DNA of 15,939 bases, taken from positions 2,271 through 18,209 of the forward strand of contig DHQV01000107.1 in NCBI GenBank assembly GCA_002408185.1, read 5' to 3'. Source of the DNA: Deltaproteobacteria bacterium UBA5329. GTDB taxonomy: Bacteria > Desulfobacterota > Syntrophorhabdia > Syntrophorhabdales > Syntrophorhabdaceae. The position numbers were made by a program, and so were the translations under genes. The notes under the pieces were generated by a model. The model was not told the DNA's origin. It was given only the letters and a program-made list of their open reading frames with translations, and did not search any database. This document shows, in pieces, positions 7,506-13,798 of the stretch; the first letter of the stretch is position 1, and each line of letters begins with the position of its first letter.

Positions 7506-8490
7506 CACAATTAAAGAGAGCCTCAAGGCGGGGAGAAAGGGCGTGCTTGCTACCGTGATAAGCCGTTCCGGCTCCGCTCCACGTGATGTCGGCGCCCGGA
7601 TGTTCATCGATGAGAACGGGCAGTCTGACGGCACGGTCGGCGGTGGGCTCCTTGAGCTTCAGGTCCAGAAGACGGCTATAGAGCGAAAGCGTGCGGAAAG
7701 GGCAGCGGTCTTCCATTTCCAGATGAACGCGAAAACGGTGGCAGAACAGGGAATGCTATGCGGCGGAAATGTCGATGTCCTCCTTGAGCCCGTTATGGCA
7801 AGGCATAACGAATTGTACCAGCGACTTGCAGATATGGAGCGAAAGGGGAAAAAGGGTATAGTCGTTACGTCGCTGACGGACAGCTTTACCAAAACACTGA
7901 TCGATGAAAGCCTTGGTATGACCGGGGATTCAATGAGCGAAAGCAGCGCCATGCACTGCCTGAGCCTTGTCGCCCCCGGCAGGCCTGTTGTCTCCGATGA
8001 CGGTGCTTTTCTCGTAGAGCCTGTATTCAACCGGGCACAGCTCTATATATTTGGCGCTGGCCATGTATCGCAATTTATTGCAAAGGTCGCCAGCATGGTG
8101 GATTTTGCGGTCACTGTCATTGATGACAGGCAGGAATTTGCGAATCATGCCCGTTTTCCCGACGCGGATGAGATTATTGTCGATAATTTCGTAACGGCCT
8201 TCTCATCCCTGTCCTTTTCAGGGAACGAGTTTGTCGTTATCGTCACACGAGGTCATGCACATGATGCCGATGTTCTCCGCGAGGCATTGTCCAGGGACGC
8301 GCGATACATAGGCATGATAGGGAGCAAGCGCAAGGTAAAGATGATATTCGACCTGATGCGCCAATCCGGTTTTTCTGATGGTGCAATATTGAAGGTATAC
8401 GCGCCTATTGGCCTCACGATACATGCCGAAACACCCCAGGAAATAGCGGTCAGTATCGTGGGTCAGCTCATACAAATTCGGGCGCAGTAG
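7492..8490 (+). CDS. xdhC: XdhC/CoxI family molybdenum hydroxylase maturation protein
   Basis: ATG 7492 is preferred because AAGGA ends 8 bases upstream; ATG 7474 and TTG 7465 are also in frame. The 332-residue product has the N-terminal XdhC-CoxI domain with APRDVGARM, GTVGGGLLE and GMLCGGNVDVLLEP. The C-terminal Rossmann domain begins with FGAGHVSQFIA at about 187 and continues with VIDDRQEFANHARFP, TRGHAHDADVL, YIGMIGSKRK and the family's end motif PIGLTIHAETPQEIAVSI. XdhC proteins bind the molybdenum cofactor and help insert its sulfido ligand before delivery to the apoenzyme. The overlap with yqeB and the nearby mocA give a coherent maturation set. Confidence 0.94.
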   Translation: MSVYDTIKESLKAGRKGVLATVISRSGSAPRDVGARMFIDENGQSDGTVGGGLLELQVQKTAIERKRAERAAVFHFQMNAKTVAEQGMLCGGNVDVLLEPVMARHNELYQRLADMERKGKKGIVVTSLTDSFTKTLIDESLGMTGDSMSESSAMHCLSLVAPGRPVVSDDGAFLVEPVFNRAQLYIFGAGHVSQFIAKVASMVDFAVTVIDDRQEFANHARFPDADEIIVDNFVTAFSSLSFSGNEFVVIVTRGHAHDADVLREALSRDARYIGMIGSKRKVKMIFDLMRQSGFSDGAILKVYAPIGLTIHAETPQEIAVSIVGQLIQIRAQ

Positions 8491-8504
8491 AGGTACCGTA
8501 TTAT

Positions 8505-9401
8505 ATGGACGAAGATAAAGTAGAAAAAAAGGCGATACCGATAAAGGGCGATGATGGCTCACTGCCGACCACTTTCGATCCTTTGCGGAAATATCTTTCC
8601 GAGGTATCACGCTATGGCGTACTGTCGCGGGAGGAAGAATTCGAGGTGGCCCGCCGGGTGTTCGAAGACAAGGACCGGGATGCGGCCCAGAAGCTGGTCA
8701 TGTCCAACCTCAAGCTGGTCGTGAAGATATCGCTTGAATATTACAATACGTACCTTAACGTGCTCGACCTGATACAGGAAGGAAATGTCGGGCTTCTCCA
8801 TGCGGTGAAAAAGTTTAACCCGTACAAGGGGACAAAATTCTCTACGTATGCCTCGTTCTGGATCAGGGCTTATATTCTGAAATATATTATGGATTCGTGG
8901 AGCCTTGTAAAAGTCGGGACTACACAGAGCCAGCGAAAGCTTTTCTACCGCCTCAATAAGGAAAAACAAAAACTGGAGGCCCTGGGGATGATCCCTGCGC
9001 CGGCTCTTCTCGCCAGGAACCTGGATGTCAAGGAAGAAGAGATCGAAGAGATGGAGAAAAGACTTGCTTTCACGGACATCTCGCTTGATTCACCCATTCA
9101 TGATGAAAGTGATGATACCATAATGGACATGATACGGGGCGGCGACGATGTCGAAGAAGTTGTTTCAAACAAAGAGAAGCGCGAGATCCTCGCCCAAAGG
9201 GTAAAAGAGTTCAAGAAAGGTCTTAACGACAAAGAGGTGTTTATTTTTGAGCAGAGGATAATGGCGGAAGATCCTCTTACCCTGCAGGAGATCGGCCAGC
9301 AGTTCAAGATCTCGCGCGAACGGGCAAGGCAGATCGAGAACAGGGTAATCAAGAAATTCAAGGAACGGTTCCAGAGCGAGTTCCATGAATTGGATTTTTG
9401 A
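8505..9401 (+). CDS. rpoH: RNA polymerase sigma-32-like factor (RpoH family)
   Basis: The 298-residue protein has sigma-70 family regions 2 to 4. Region 1.2/2 starts near residue 25 (PLRKYLSEVSRYGVLSREEE). The core binding and -10 part includes MSNLKLVVKI, DLIQEGNVGLLHAVKKF and GTKFSTYASFWIRAYI. The RpoH-type box follows as TTQSQRKLFYRL near residue 140. Region 4 contains LTLQEIGQQFKISRERARQI with its helix-turn-helix. Length is close to that of known RpoH proteins, and the extended N-terminus of the primary sigma is absent. AGAGGT lies 10 bases before ATG 8505. The gene follows xdhC by 14 bases, so it may be partly co-transcribed with the maturation genes. A heat-shock role is inferred from the family and not shown here. 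Confidence 0.9.
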   Translation: MDEDKVEKKAIPIKGDDGSLPTTFDPLRKYLSEVSRYGVLSREEEFEVARRVFEDKDRDAAQKLVMSNLKLVVKISLEYYNTYLNVLDLIQEGNVGLLHAVKKFNPYKGTKFSTYASFWIRAYILKYIMDSWSLVKVGTTQSQRKLFYRLNKEKQKLEALGMIPAPALLARNLDVKEEEIEEMEKRLAFTDISLDSPIHDESDDTIMDMIRGGDDVEEVVSNKEKREILAQRVKEFKKGLNDKEVFIFEQRIMAEDPLTLQEIGQQFKISRERARQIENRVIKKFKERFQSEFHELDF

Positions 9402-9455
9402 AAATCGCAAGGCGTAAAAAACAAAAAATCTGAAGACACTAGTTATCAGCCATAT

Positions 9456-9487
9456 GGCATTCCGATGCAAAAATTCGCCGGAATGCC
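9456..9487. terminator. Perfect 9-bp stem-loop between convergent rpoH and ccdA
   Basis: GGCATTCCG (9456-9464) pairs with CGGAATGCC (9479-9487) around a 14-base loop. It lies between two converging genes and could end transcription from either side, but neither side has a run of T. It shares the ATTCCG/CGGAAT core with the hairpin at 10581-10623, so it may be a dispersed repeat and not a terminator. The rest of 9402-9589 shows nothing else I can name. Confidence 0.4.
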
Positions 9488-9589
9488 GATATTCCCGGAT
9501 TATCGATTTATATATTTCCCGGACCTAAACGAACTTTGACAGGGTGATAGAAGCTTAACAAATTACGCTCTCACACCTTACGGTCTTCA

Positions 9590-10330
9590 TCAGTTGCCTG
9601 GGAACAGGATCATTCCCAGCCACATGTTAAGTGCCGTGTAATACGAGCTTATCATAATGACGCCGAGGATAATGAGGAGTATGCCGAGGAGCCTCGCGGC
9701 ATACCGGGCTACGAAACCGTATTTTTTCAATAAGTGAAAAAGCCTGTCAAATAGAAGCGAAGAGATCAAGAATGGTATGGCGAGGCCCAGCGAATACAGG
9801 GAAAGCAGGTACACACCTTGAGAGGCCCGGCCGGACAGAGACGCAACGATGAGAATTGACGACAGGGCGGGGCTCACACAGGGTGTCCATCCCAGTGAAA
9901 ATGTAATGCCGACCGCAATTGAGCCGAAAAGCCCGATGGGTTTTTGCTCGAGCTGAACCATGTACTGCCTGGTGAAGAAGGGGATCTTCACAATATCGAG
10001 ATAGAACAGGCCGAGGATGATCAGGACCGCACCACCGATGCGAATGATATATGTCTGGTAGTGAGATAGAACAGTGCCGATCAACGATGAAGAAGCGCCC
10101 AGGGCCACAAAAACAAAAGAGAAGCCGAGTATGAAGCAGAGCGAATGAAGAAACACTCTCTTTCGATGCCCTGCCGCCGGGCTGGACATGTCACTGACTG
10201 TAATGCCGCTTATATAGATTATGTATGAAGGGACGAGGGGAAGTATGCACGGCGTGAAAAAGGACAGCAGACCTGATATAAAGGCTGCGATCCCATTCAT
10301 ATCTATCGCAGCCGGGACAGCGGGACTCAT
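9590..10330 (-). CDS. ccdA: CcdA-type thiol-disulfide transmembrane protein
   Basis: The 246-residue protein has six hydrophobic segments and the two hallmark cysteine motifs, FFTPCILPLVPSY (Cys28) near the first segment and GWTPCVSPAL (Cys151) near the fourth. CcdA/DsbD-like proteins use this cysteine pair to carry electrons across the membrane to extracytoplasmic thiol partners, for example in cytochrome c maturation. ATG 10330 is the longest start, and ATG 10300 (Met11) is the alternative; neither has a ribosome site. The predicted promoter would start the message almost at 10330, which would make the long form leaderless. No thioredoxin-like partner gene is adjacent. It converges on rpoH. 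Confidence 0.9.
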   Translation of the reverse strand: MSPAVPAAIDMNGIAAFISGLLSFFTPCILPLVPSYIIYISGITVSDMSSPAAGHRKRVFLHSLCFILGFSFVFVALGASSSLIGTVLSHYQTYIIRIGGAVLIILGLFYLDIVKIPFFTRQYMVQLEQKPIGLFGSIAVGITFSLGWTPCVSPALSSILIVASLSGRASQGVYLLSLYSLGLAIPFLISSLLFDRLFHLLKKYGFVARYAARLLGILLIILGVIMISSYYTALNMWLGMILFPGN

Positions 10331-10337
10331 GTCGGGT

Positions 10338-10367
10338 ATCTTATTGGTTATTTAATGGGGATGTCAA
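10338..10367 (-). promoter_or_regulatory. Sigma-70-type promoter for ccdA
   Basis: On the minus strand TTGACA (10367-10362) is followed after 18 bases by TAAGAT (10343-10338). The start of transcription would fall at about 10331, next to ATG 10330. Confidence 0.5.
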
Positions 10368-10580
10368 ATGAAAAGTATGATGCTCGCAGAGATCATCGCA
10401 CACGGCGGGTTTTATGAGTGTGTTGTCAGCCGGCGTGAGGTACGGCTTGATGTATGACCGATGTTCAAGTACCTGAGCAATCAGATTTTGGAGCATTATA
10501 AAGCGTATGGCACGTGTCATATTATTCCGCCACCCCGGGCCGGGTGCCTTGAGGGTTTCGGATTCCCCCATAGCTGTCCT

Positions 10581-10623
10581 TGGATTCCGCCCACCCTTAA
10601 GGGTACCCGGCGCCGGAATGACA
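10581..10623. repeat. REP-like palindromic element (ATTCCG...CGGAAT)
   Basis: TGGATTCCG at the left and CGGAATGACA at the right form an inverted pair (ATTCCG 10584-10589, CGGAAT 10614-10619). Nested inside are a perfect 12-base palindrome ACCCTTAAGGGT (10593-10604) and GGGTACCC (10601-10608). Read on the minus strand it has the TGTCATTCCGG...CGGAATCCA shape that is common for dispersed intergenic repeats in many bacteria. That identity is pattern recognition and has not been searched. Confidence 0.6.
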
Positions 10624-10707
10624 GCGAAATTATAATTGCGACACAGTCTCTTCGAGGAATGACTGAAAGAGTGATCTTACGGGTTTTAGGTATGAACGGT
10701 CAGGTTC

Positions 10708-11248
10708 TTACCATCCGTGCAAACGGCTTCCATGATGAGGGACCTTCAAAACGGATGATCGCACATCGATACCGCGCATTATAATGGACCTCTCGATATC
10801 CTCCCCTGCATCTCCCGTCAGAAGGAAGCTCAGGTCACCGTTCGTGATGCGCAAAACGAGCGAGGAGTTGTTTGTATTCGATCAGGACTAGAAAGATGGA
10901 TACGAGGATCCGTACATCAGTACCGCCGATATACAATGCGTCTCCCGCTTGCACTGTGGATGCCGGTACTTTGCGGGCATTTAAAGTGTTCCGGATCTCG
11001 CCGGGTTCGAGGCCGCCCGGTCCGGACGCGAAATTCCACATTTTAAAATACTGCAGAACATGCTGGAGGCCGACCAGATGATCCTGGTGCGGGTGGGTAT
11101 TTATGACGTAATCCAGGGTGACTATCTTTTTTGCAAGAAGAAATGGCCCTATCACGGACCGGCCTGTGTCGAAGTTGCTTCCATAAAAACCACCTCCGTC
11201 TACGAGAAGCCTTATGGCATGAGGCGCTTCGATCAGAAACGAATCCCC
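10708..11248 (-). pseudogene. comEC: comEC C-terminal (metallo-beta-lactamase-like) remnant
   Basis: Read on the minus strand from 11248, the frame gives GDSFLIEAPHAIRLLVDGGG, then FYGSNFDTGRSVIGPFLL, then DYVINTHPHQDHLVGLQHVL with the HxHxDH-type metal motif. This matches the competence DNA-uptake protein ComEC in its hydrolase domain. Near 10910 the match jumps to another frame, where two stops (F-stop-S-stop-SNTNNSS) interrupt it. It then continues SLVLRITNGDLSFLLTGDAG and LKVPHHGSR and ends in a stop near 10708. The large N-terminal and membrane parts are missing: just upstream of the GDS motif the frame meets a TAG and the sequence changes to the direct repeat of the HNH cassette. The gene is broken by both truncation and frameshift, so no active product is expected. 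Confidence 0.85.
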
Positions 11249-11256
11249 ATAATAAC

Positions 11257-11285
11257 TCTATTCCGATTAAACTTGTGGTGGGGTT
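11257..11285. repeat. 29-bp direct repeat, left copy
   Basis: This copy ends in CTTGTGGTGGGGTT, identical in the last 14 bases to the copy at 12165-12193; about four mismatches fall in the first 15 bases. The pair lies 908 bases apart in the same orientation and brackets the HNH cassette. The left copy abuts the point where comEC homology ends, so it may mark an insertion or recombination junction. Confidence 0.6.
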
Positions 11286-11290
11286 GTAGC

Positions 11291-11330
11291 GAAAAAAGGA
11301 AGTGCTCCGGATTAATCTCGGAGCACTTCC
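11291..11330 (-). terminator. Rho-independent terminator of the HNH gene
   Basis: On the minus strand a perfect 12-base stem, GGAAGTGCTCCG with CGGAGCACTTCC, closes a 9-base loop (11310-11318) and is followed by TTTTTT (11297-11292). It lies 11 bases beyond the HNH stop codon. Confidence 0.9.
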
Positions 11331-11341
11331 TAGATAATTAT

Positions 11342-11647
11342 TTAAGCAGCCGCTCTCACTTTACATGTCCACTGAGGCCAATCATCGCCCTTGTGTCGGT
11401 TGTTTTCCCACTGAAGAGGCTGCAGATTGCTCAAGGCGTCTGAACCGCCTTTGGATACGGGCATGATATGATCGATCTCCCATCCGTACTGGGTTGTATC
11501 CGCGTATGAACCTTTCTTCATCCACGCTCCGCAGGCATCCTTCCTGTAGACATTAGGATCATATCCGGGGACAACTTTACCCCTTGCCCATACTGCATTG
11601 ATTGTGGGGATATCAAACGACTGTCCTGTTACTTTTCTATTTGGCAT
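11342..11647 (-). CDS. Small HNH endonuclease
   Basis: The 101-residue protein ends with a compact HNH motif: WEIDHIMPVSKGGSDALSNL followed by QPLQWENNRHKGD, giving the D-H, N and N-x-x-x-H/K positions of the family. The N-terminal half (RKDACGAWMKKGSYAD) has one cysteine, so a full zinc-binding CxxC pair is not evident. HNH proteins of this size are metal-dependent nucleases found in phages, mobile elements and some defence loci. GGAG lies about 7 bases before ATG 11647, and a strong terminator follows the stop. It is the only clear gene in a cassette between two direct repeats, preceded by a long leader with hairpins and paired operators. Whether it acts as a homing nuclease or in defence is unknown. 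Confidence 0.85.
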   Translation of the reverse strand: MPNRKVTGQSFDIPTINAVWARGKVVPGYDPNVYRKDACGAWMKKGSYADTTQYGWEIDHIMPVSKGGSDALSNLQPLQWENNRHKGDDWPQWTCKVRAAA

Positions 11648-11671
11648 TTCTCTTCTCCTTAAAAGGGAATT

Positions 11672-11693
11672 AGGCAGGCACCGCCCGCCTTTT
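11672..11693 (+). terminator. Short terminator-like hairpin
   Basis: AGGC-A-GGC pairs with GCC-C-GCCT around the loop ACC, with one mismatch, and is followed by a T-run. It is preceded by GAATTAGGC, as is the stronger hairpin at 11896. No plus-strand gene is known upstream of it. Confidence 0.45.
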
Positions 11694-11895
11694 GGGCATT
11701 ATGAAGATTTCTGCAATCCTCGGTAATGCACCATCCGACATAGACTATGGCTATGCGCGGAGCAAAACTGGGTGTTGCTGTTTCAAACACCTTCCTTTTA
11801 AGGGCTGGATTTTGCTTGACAGATTTCTGGCCATGATGATAATCTTGGCTCAATCACCACTATCAAGTTCTCATCGCCCTTATGATGAGAATTAG

Positions 11896-11928
11896 GCCTC
11901 AAGGCGGTCGGACGCCCTGAGGCTTTTT
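11896..11928 (+). terminator. Strong Rho-independent terminator
   Basis: GCCTCA-A-GGCG pairs with CGCC-C-TGAGGC around a 6-base loop (11907-11912) and is followed by TTTTT. It would stop plus-strand transcription before the operator region. An 8-bp stem (TTCTCATC with GATGAGAA, 11868-11891) lies just ahead of it. The transcript it ends has no evident gene. Confidence 0.75.
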
Positions 11929-11962
11929 ACTTCCCAAACATTGGTTGGCGAACCCCCCGAAG

Positions 11963-12007
11963 TACTACATGTAGTATGGATATATTGTAAACATACTACA
12001 TGTAGTA
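11963..12007. promoter_or_regulatory. Paired identical palindromic operators
   Basis: The 14-base perfect palindrome TACTACATGTAGTA occurs at 11963-11976 and again at 11994-12007. Centre-to-centre spacing is 31 bases, close to three helical turns, so two dimers would bind the same face of DNA. On the minus strand TTGACA (12038-12033) with a weak TAAATA (12014-12009) 18 bases later would place the transcript start inside the second operator, a typical repressor layout. The flanking bases resemble the TACA...TGTA half-sites of BlaI/MecI or CopY operators, but with no spacer between the halves, so the regulator family is open. Confidence 0.7.
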
Positions 12008-12164
12008 TTATTTACCTGAGTGGCCGTATATTTGTCAAGAGATTTTCCATCATTTTTTTACATCCGATCCCCTTGAGGAATCCTTATATATTTTAGAGTT
12101 AGAGCGGTTTGATTAAGAATTTTCTCACAATATCGGGCAAACCAAGTTAGCCTAATAAATTTTA

Positions 12165-12193
12165 TCGATTTCGATCAAGCTTGTGGTGGGGTT
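12165..12193. repeat. 29-bp direct repeat, right copy
   Basis: This copy matches 11257-11285 at about 25 of 29 positions, ending in CTTGTGGTGGGGTT. It lies 17 bases downstream of the stop codon of the minus-strand gene at 12211. With the left copy it frames a 908-base unit. Confidence 0.6.
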
Positions 12194-12210
12194 TTGAATT
12201 TTGCTTTCGG

Positions 12211-12915
12211 TTATTTAGATGGGAGTGAAGCCGCTAATATTTTCTGCTCCATCTCAACAAACTGGTCGTTTACAGACGCGACAATGGTCGGATGAAACCA
12301 AGCGTCTTTGTCAGGAGTTTTCAATATCAATCGATAATAATCTTTGATGTAATCCTCATAAGCTTTCTTCAAGATTGACGACCAATCGTCGTAACCGACT
12401 TTTTCAAACATCATCGCCTGCAGATGTCGGAGCACAATATATTCGGCGTCTGCCCATACCGCCTCATGAGTCACCTTTCCTCGCGACCATTCCATCGTGA
12501 ATCTTTCTTGAGCGAGAATATTGTTTGATAACATTTCAAAGTGTGGATTAGATGCCAGCATATTTTTTAAGTCAGGCCATCCTTTATTGATTGCATTGCA
12601 GATATTCTCAATGTCTGAATCAAATTCGGAAGATATTAGCGGCGAATACGTCGATACAACCCGAGCGTTGCTGATGATAGCCTCTCGAAGTGCATAGTGT
12701 GGATTTGCGTTTCGGGCTATATTGATTCCAAGTTGTTCGGCGTGTTCCGCGAATTCCGATTTCAAATCGGGTCTCTTTGTCAGACCCATGACCCCAATGT
12801 AATCGCTTTTTGATTTTCCCGAGAACCAAAATTCCAGACAGTCGTGAATCTGTTTCAGGATATTCTTTTCGTTTATTTCTGGATTCAAGAACCGCCCGAA
12901 AAGATTGGATATCAT
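12211..12915 (-). CDS. Unknown 234-residue protein, second gene of a two-gene operon
   Basis: I do not recognise a family. The protein is soluble-looking and mostly helical, with no signal peptide or membrane segment. Visible features are a charged N-terminal helix rich in Asn and Ile, an EFWFSGKSKSDYIGVMG segment, a central IENICNAINKGWPDLKNM helix, and a C-terminal half with aromatic patches (DYIKDYYRLIL, DAWFHPTIV). No catalytic signature is evident. GGGGGA lies about 7 bases before ATG 12915. It follows the 211-residue gene by 62 bases on the same strand, and a TATAAA with a weak TTAACC 17 bases before it lies in or just ahead of that gap, so a minor internal promoter is possible. It is more AT-rich than the genes left of 11250 and sits in a mobile context, so horizontal origin is likely. 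Confidence 0.75.
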   Translation of the reverse strand: MISNLFGRFLNPEINEKNILKQIHDCLEFWFSGKSKSDYIGVMGLTKRPDLKSEFAEHAEQLGINIARNANPHYALREAIISNARVVSTYSPLISSEFDSDIENICNAINKGWPDLKNMLASNPHFEMLSNNILAQERFTMEWSRGKVTHEAVWADAEYIVLRHLQAMMFEKVGYDDWSSILKKAYEDYIKDYYRLILKTPDKDAWFHPTIVASVNDQFVEMEQKILAASLPSK

Positions 12916-12977
12916 GGTTGTTCCCCCATCCCTATAAATGCTGCGCCCATAATTTATACTGTCGCCATTGTCGTGGG

Positions 12978-13613
12978 TTAAAATCTTCCCAAGACCTTTA
13001 TGTCATTAAGTAATCTTTGAGGTATGGAAGATAAAGGCTGATTCATTGTTTCTTCATAGGAATGTATTATTTTTTCAGCTTCAACCAAGTCTTCTTCCAA
13101 GGTTGGAATTTTATCTACACCTATTTCCTTATAAACGGGCAAACGATCGATTCTTTCCTGACGTTTTTCTTTATCGTAAGCTTCAAACAATTCCGGAAAA
13201 CTTAATCCCCACAACAAAGCTTCATAAAAAAAGCCCTCAAATGTATGTTGGATTTTCCGATCATTTAACATGGAAGCATTAGTTGTTTTACCTAATTCGG
13301 AAAATCCAGTTGGATTAACAATTTGGATCGGATTATTAGTCTTTTTTGATGACCATTTCTCCTTTATAGGCTCAATCATAGTGGGTAAGCCAAAATTATC
13401 CCAGTCTGCACCATGAAACATAGTAGCCAGAATTTGTGCAGCCAGTTTAGGCTTTTCGGCCCCGATGCTTGCCGCCCATTCAATCATTTGATTTACAATT
13501 ACATCAAGAACAAGACTATCAATTACAGCTTTGGAACTAATAAAACTTTTCCTTCTTGGCCAACCGGTCGCGGTCAGCATTCCCTGAATATAATGATAAC
13601 CGAAAAATGACAT
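12978..13613 (-). CDS. Unknown 211-residue protein, first gene of a two-gene operon
   Basis: No family is recognised. The N-terminus is weakly amphipathic (MSFFGYHYIQGMLTATGWPR) and is not a clean signal peptide. A helical middle has IVNQMIEWAASIGAEKPKLA, then FHGADWDNFGLPT, a Lys/Asn-rich stretch, and HTFEGFFYEALLWGLSFPEL. The last 60 residues are highly charged and probably helical (KEKRQERIDRL, LEEDLVEAEKIIHSYEE). AGAGGT lies about 9 bases before ATG 13613, and a near-consensus promoter lies about 65 bases upstream. It is transcribed together with the 234-residue gene and away from the small winged-helix-like gene at 13799. Such a two-gene unknown module next to a recombinase could be a defence or toxin-related cargo, but the sequence alone does not show this. 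Confidence 0.75.
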   Translation of the reverse strand: MSFFGYHYIQGMLTATGWPRRKSFISSKAVIDSLVLDVIVNQMIEWAASIGAEKPKLAAQILATMFHGADWDNFGLPTMIEPIKEKWSSKKTNNPIQIVNPTGFSELGKTTNASMLNDRKIQHTFEGFFYEALLWGLSFPELFEAYDKEKRQERIDRLPVYKEIGVDKIPTLEEDLVEAEKIIHSYEETMNQPLSSIPQRLLNDIKVLGRF

Positions 13614-13677
13614 TATTTTTTACCTCTTAAAATTTGGGTAATCAATTTCGAAAAGTTCTTCCAGTAATGTTTTTCTC

Positions 13678-13706
13678 ATCATATCGCTAGCATTTTATTT
13701 TGTCAA
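13678..13706 (-). promoter_or_regulatory. Near-consensus sigma-70 promoter of the unknown operon
   Basis: On the minus strand TTGACA (13706-13701) is followed by exactly 17 bases and TATGAT (13683-13678). Transcription should start near 13670, giving a leader of about 55 bases before ATG 13613. Confidence 0.85.
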
Positions 13707-13758
13707 AGAAAATAAACCTATTGTAAAAAAGTGTACCTCGTACCCTCCCGTGCGCCCG

Positions 13759-13764
13759 TATAAT
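13759..13764 (+). promoter_or_regulatory. Perfect -10 element for the small gene at 13799
   Basis: TATAAT lies 34 bases before the start codon. No -35 consensus is at the right distance; instead that position carries a direct repeat GTACC-TC-GTACC (about 13733-13744). This pattern suits an activator-dependent or otherwise regulated promoter, divergent from the strong minus-strand promoter. Confidence 0.5.
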
Positions 13765-13798
13765 CCACGAAGGAACAAAATACATGAAGGAGGGTCAC

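Larger units (their letters stand above)
10331..10707. other. Non-coding stretch between ccdA and the comEC remnant
   Basis: No convincing gene is present. The stretch holds the ccdA promoter at its left edge and the REP-like hairpin at 10581-10623. Before the latter, a GC-rich partial copy at about 10523-10566 starts with the same ATTCCGCC and contains CACCC/GGGTG arms. Short open frames here overlap on both strands and lack ribosome sites or family features. Confidence 0.6.
11648..12210. other. Structured non-coding region upstream of the HNH gene
   Basis: I see no secure gene here. Reading left to right it holds a short plus-strand terminator-like hairpin (11672-11693), a weak open frame on the minus strand (11659-11853, TTG start, 64 residues), an 8-bp stem (11868-11891), a strong plus-strand terminator (11896-11928), a pair of palindromic operators (11963-12007), a TTGACA box on the minus strand (12038-12033) and the right direct repeat (12165-12193). 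The weak frame stops with TAA immediately before the HNH ribosome site, which is suggestive of coupling, but it has no ribosome site and no family resemblance. Confidence 0.5.

Noticed and set aside
10341..10784. Open frames of 76 codons (minus) and 107 codons (plus) between ccdA and comEC.
   Set aside because: They overlap each other and the REP-like hairpin, have no ribosome sites and read through palindromic DNA.
11692..11895. Plus-strand frame of 67 codons ending at GAATTAG before the strong terminator.
   Set aside because: No ribosome site, odd Cys-run composition and opposite to another weak frame; the region looks structural and not coding.
11342..12193. HEARO/OMEGA-type RNA with IscB-like nuclease, or a group I intron with an HNH gene.
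   Set aside because: The nuclease is only 101 residues and lacks RuvC parts, and I could not trace intron core elements or interrupted host gene sequence on both sides.
13620..13682. A 20-codon minus-strand frame (MMRKTLLEELFEIDYPNFKR) ending in the ribosome site of the 211-residue gene.
   Set aside because: Its ATG codons lie within the -10 box of a near-consensus promoter, so the start would not be in the transcript.
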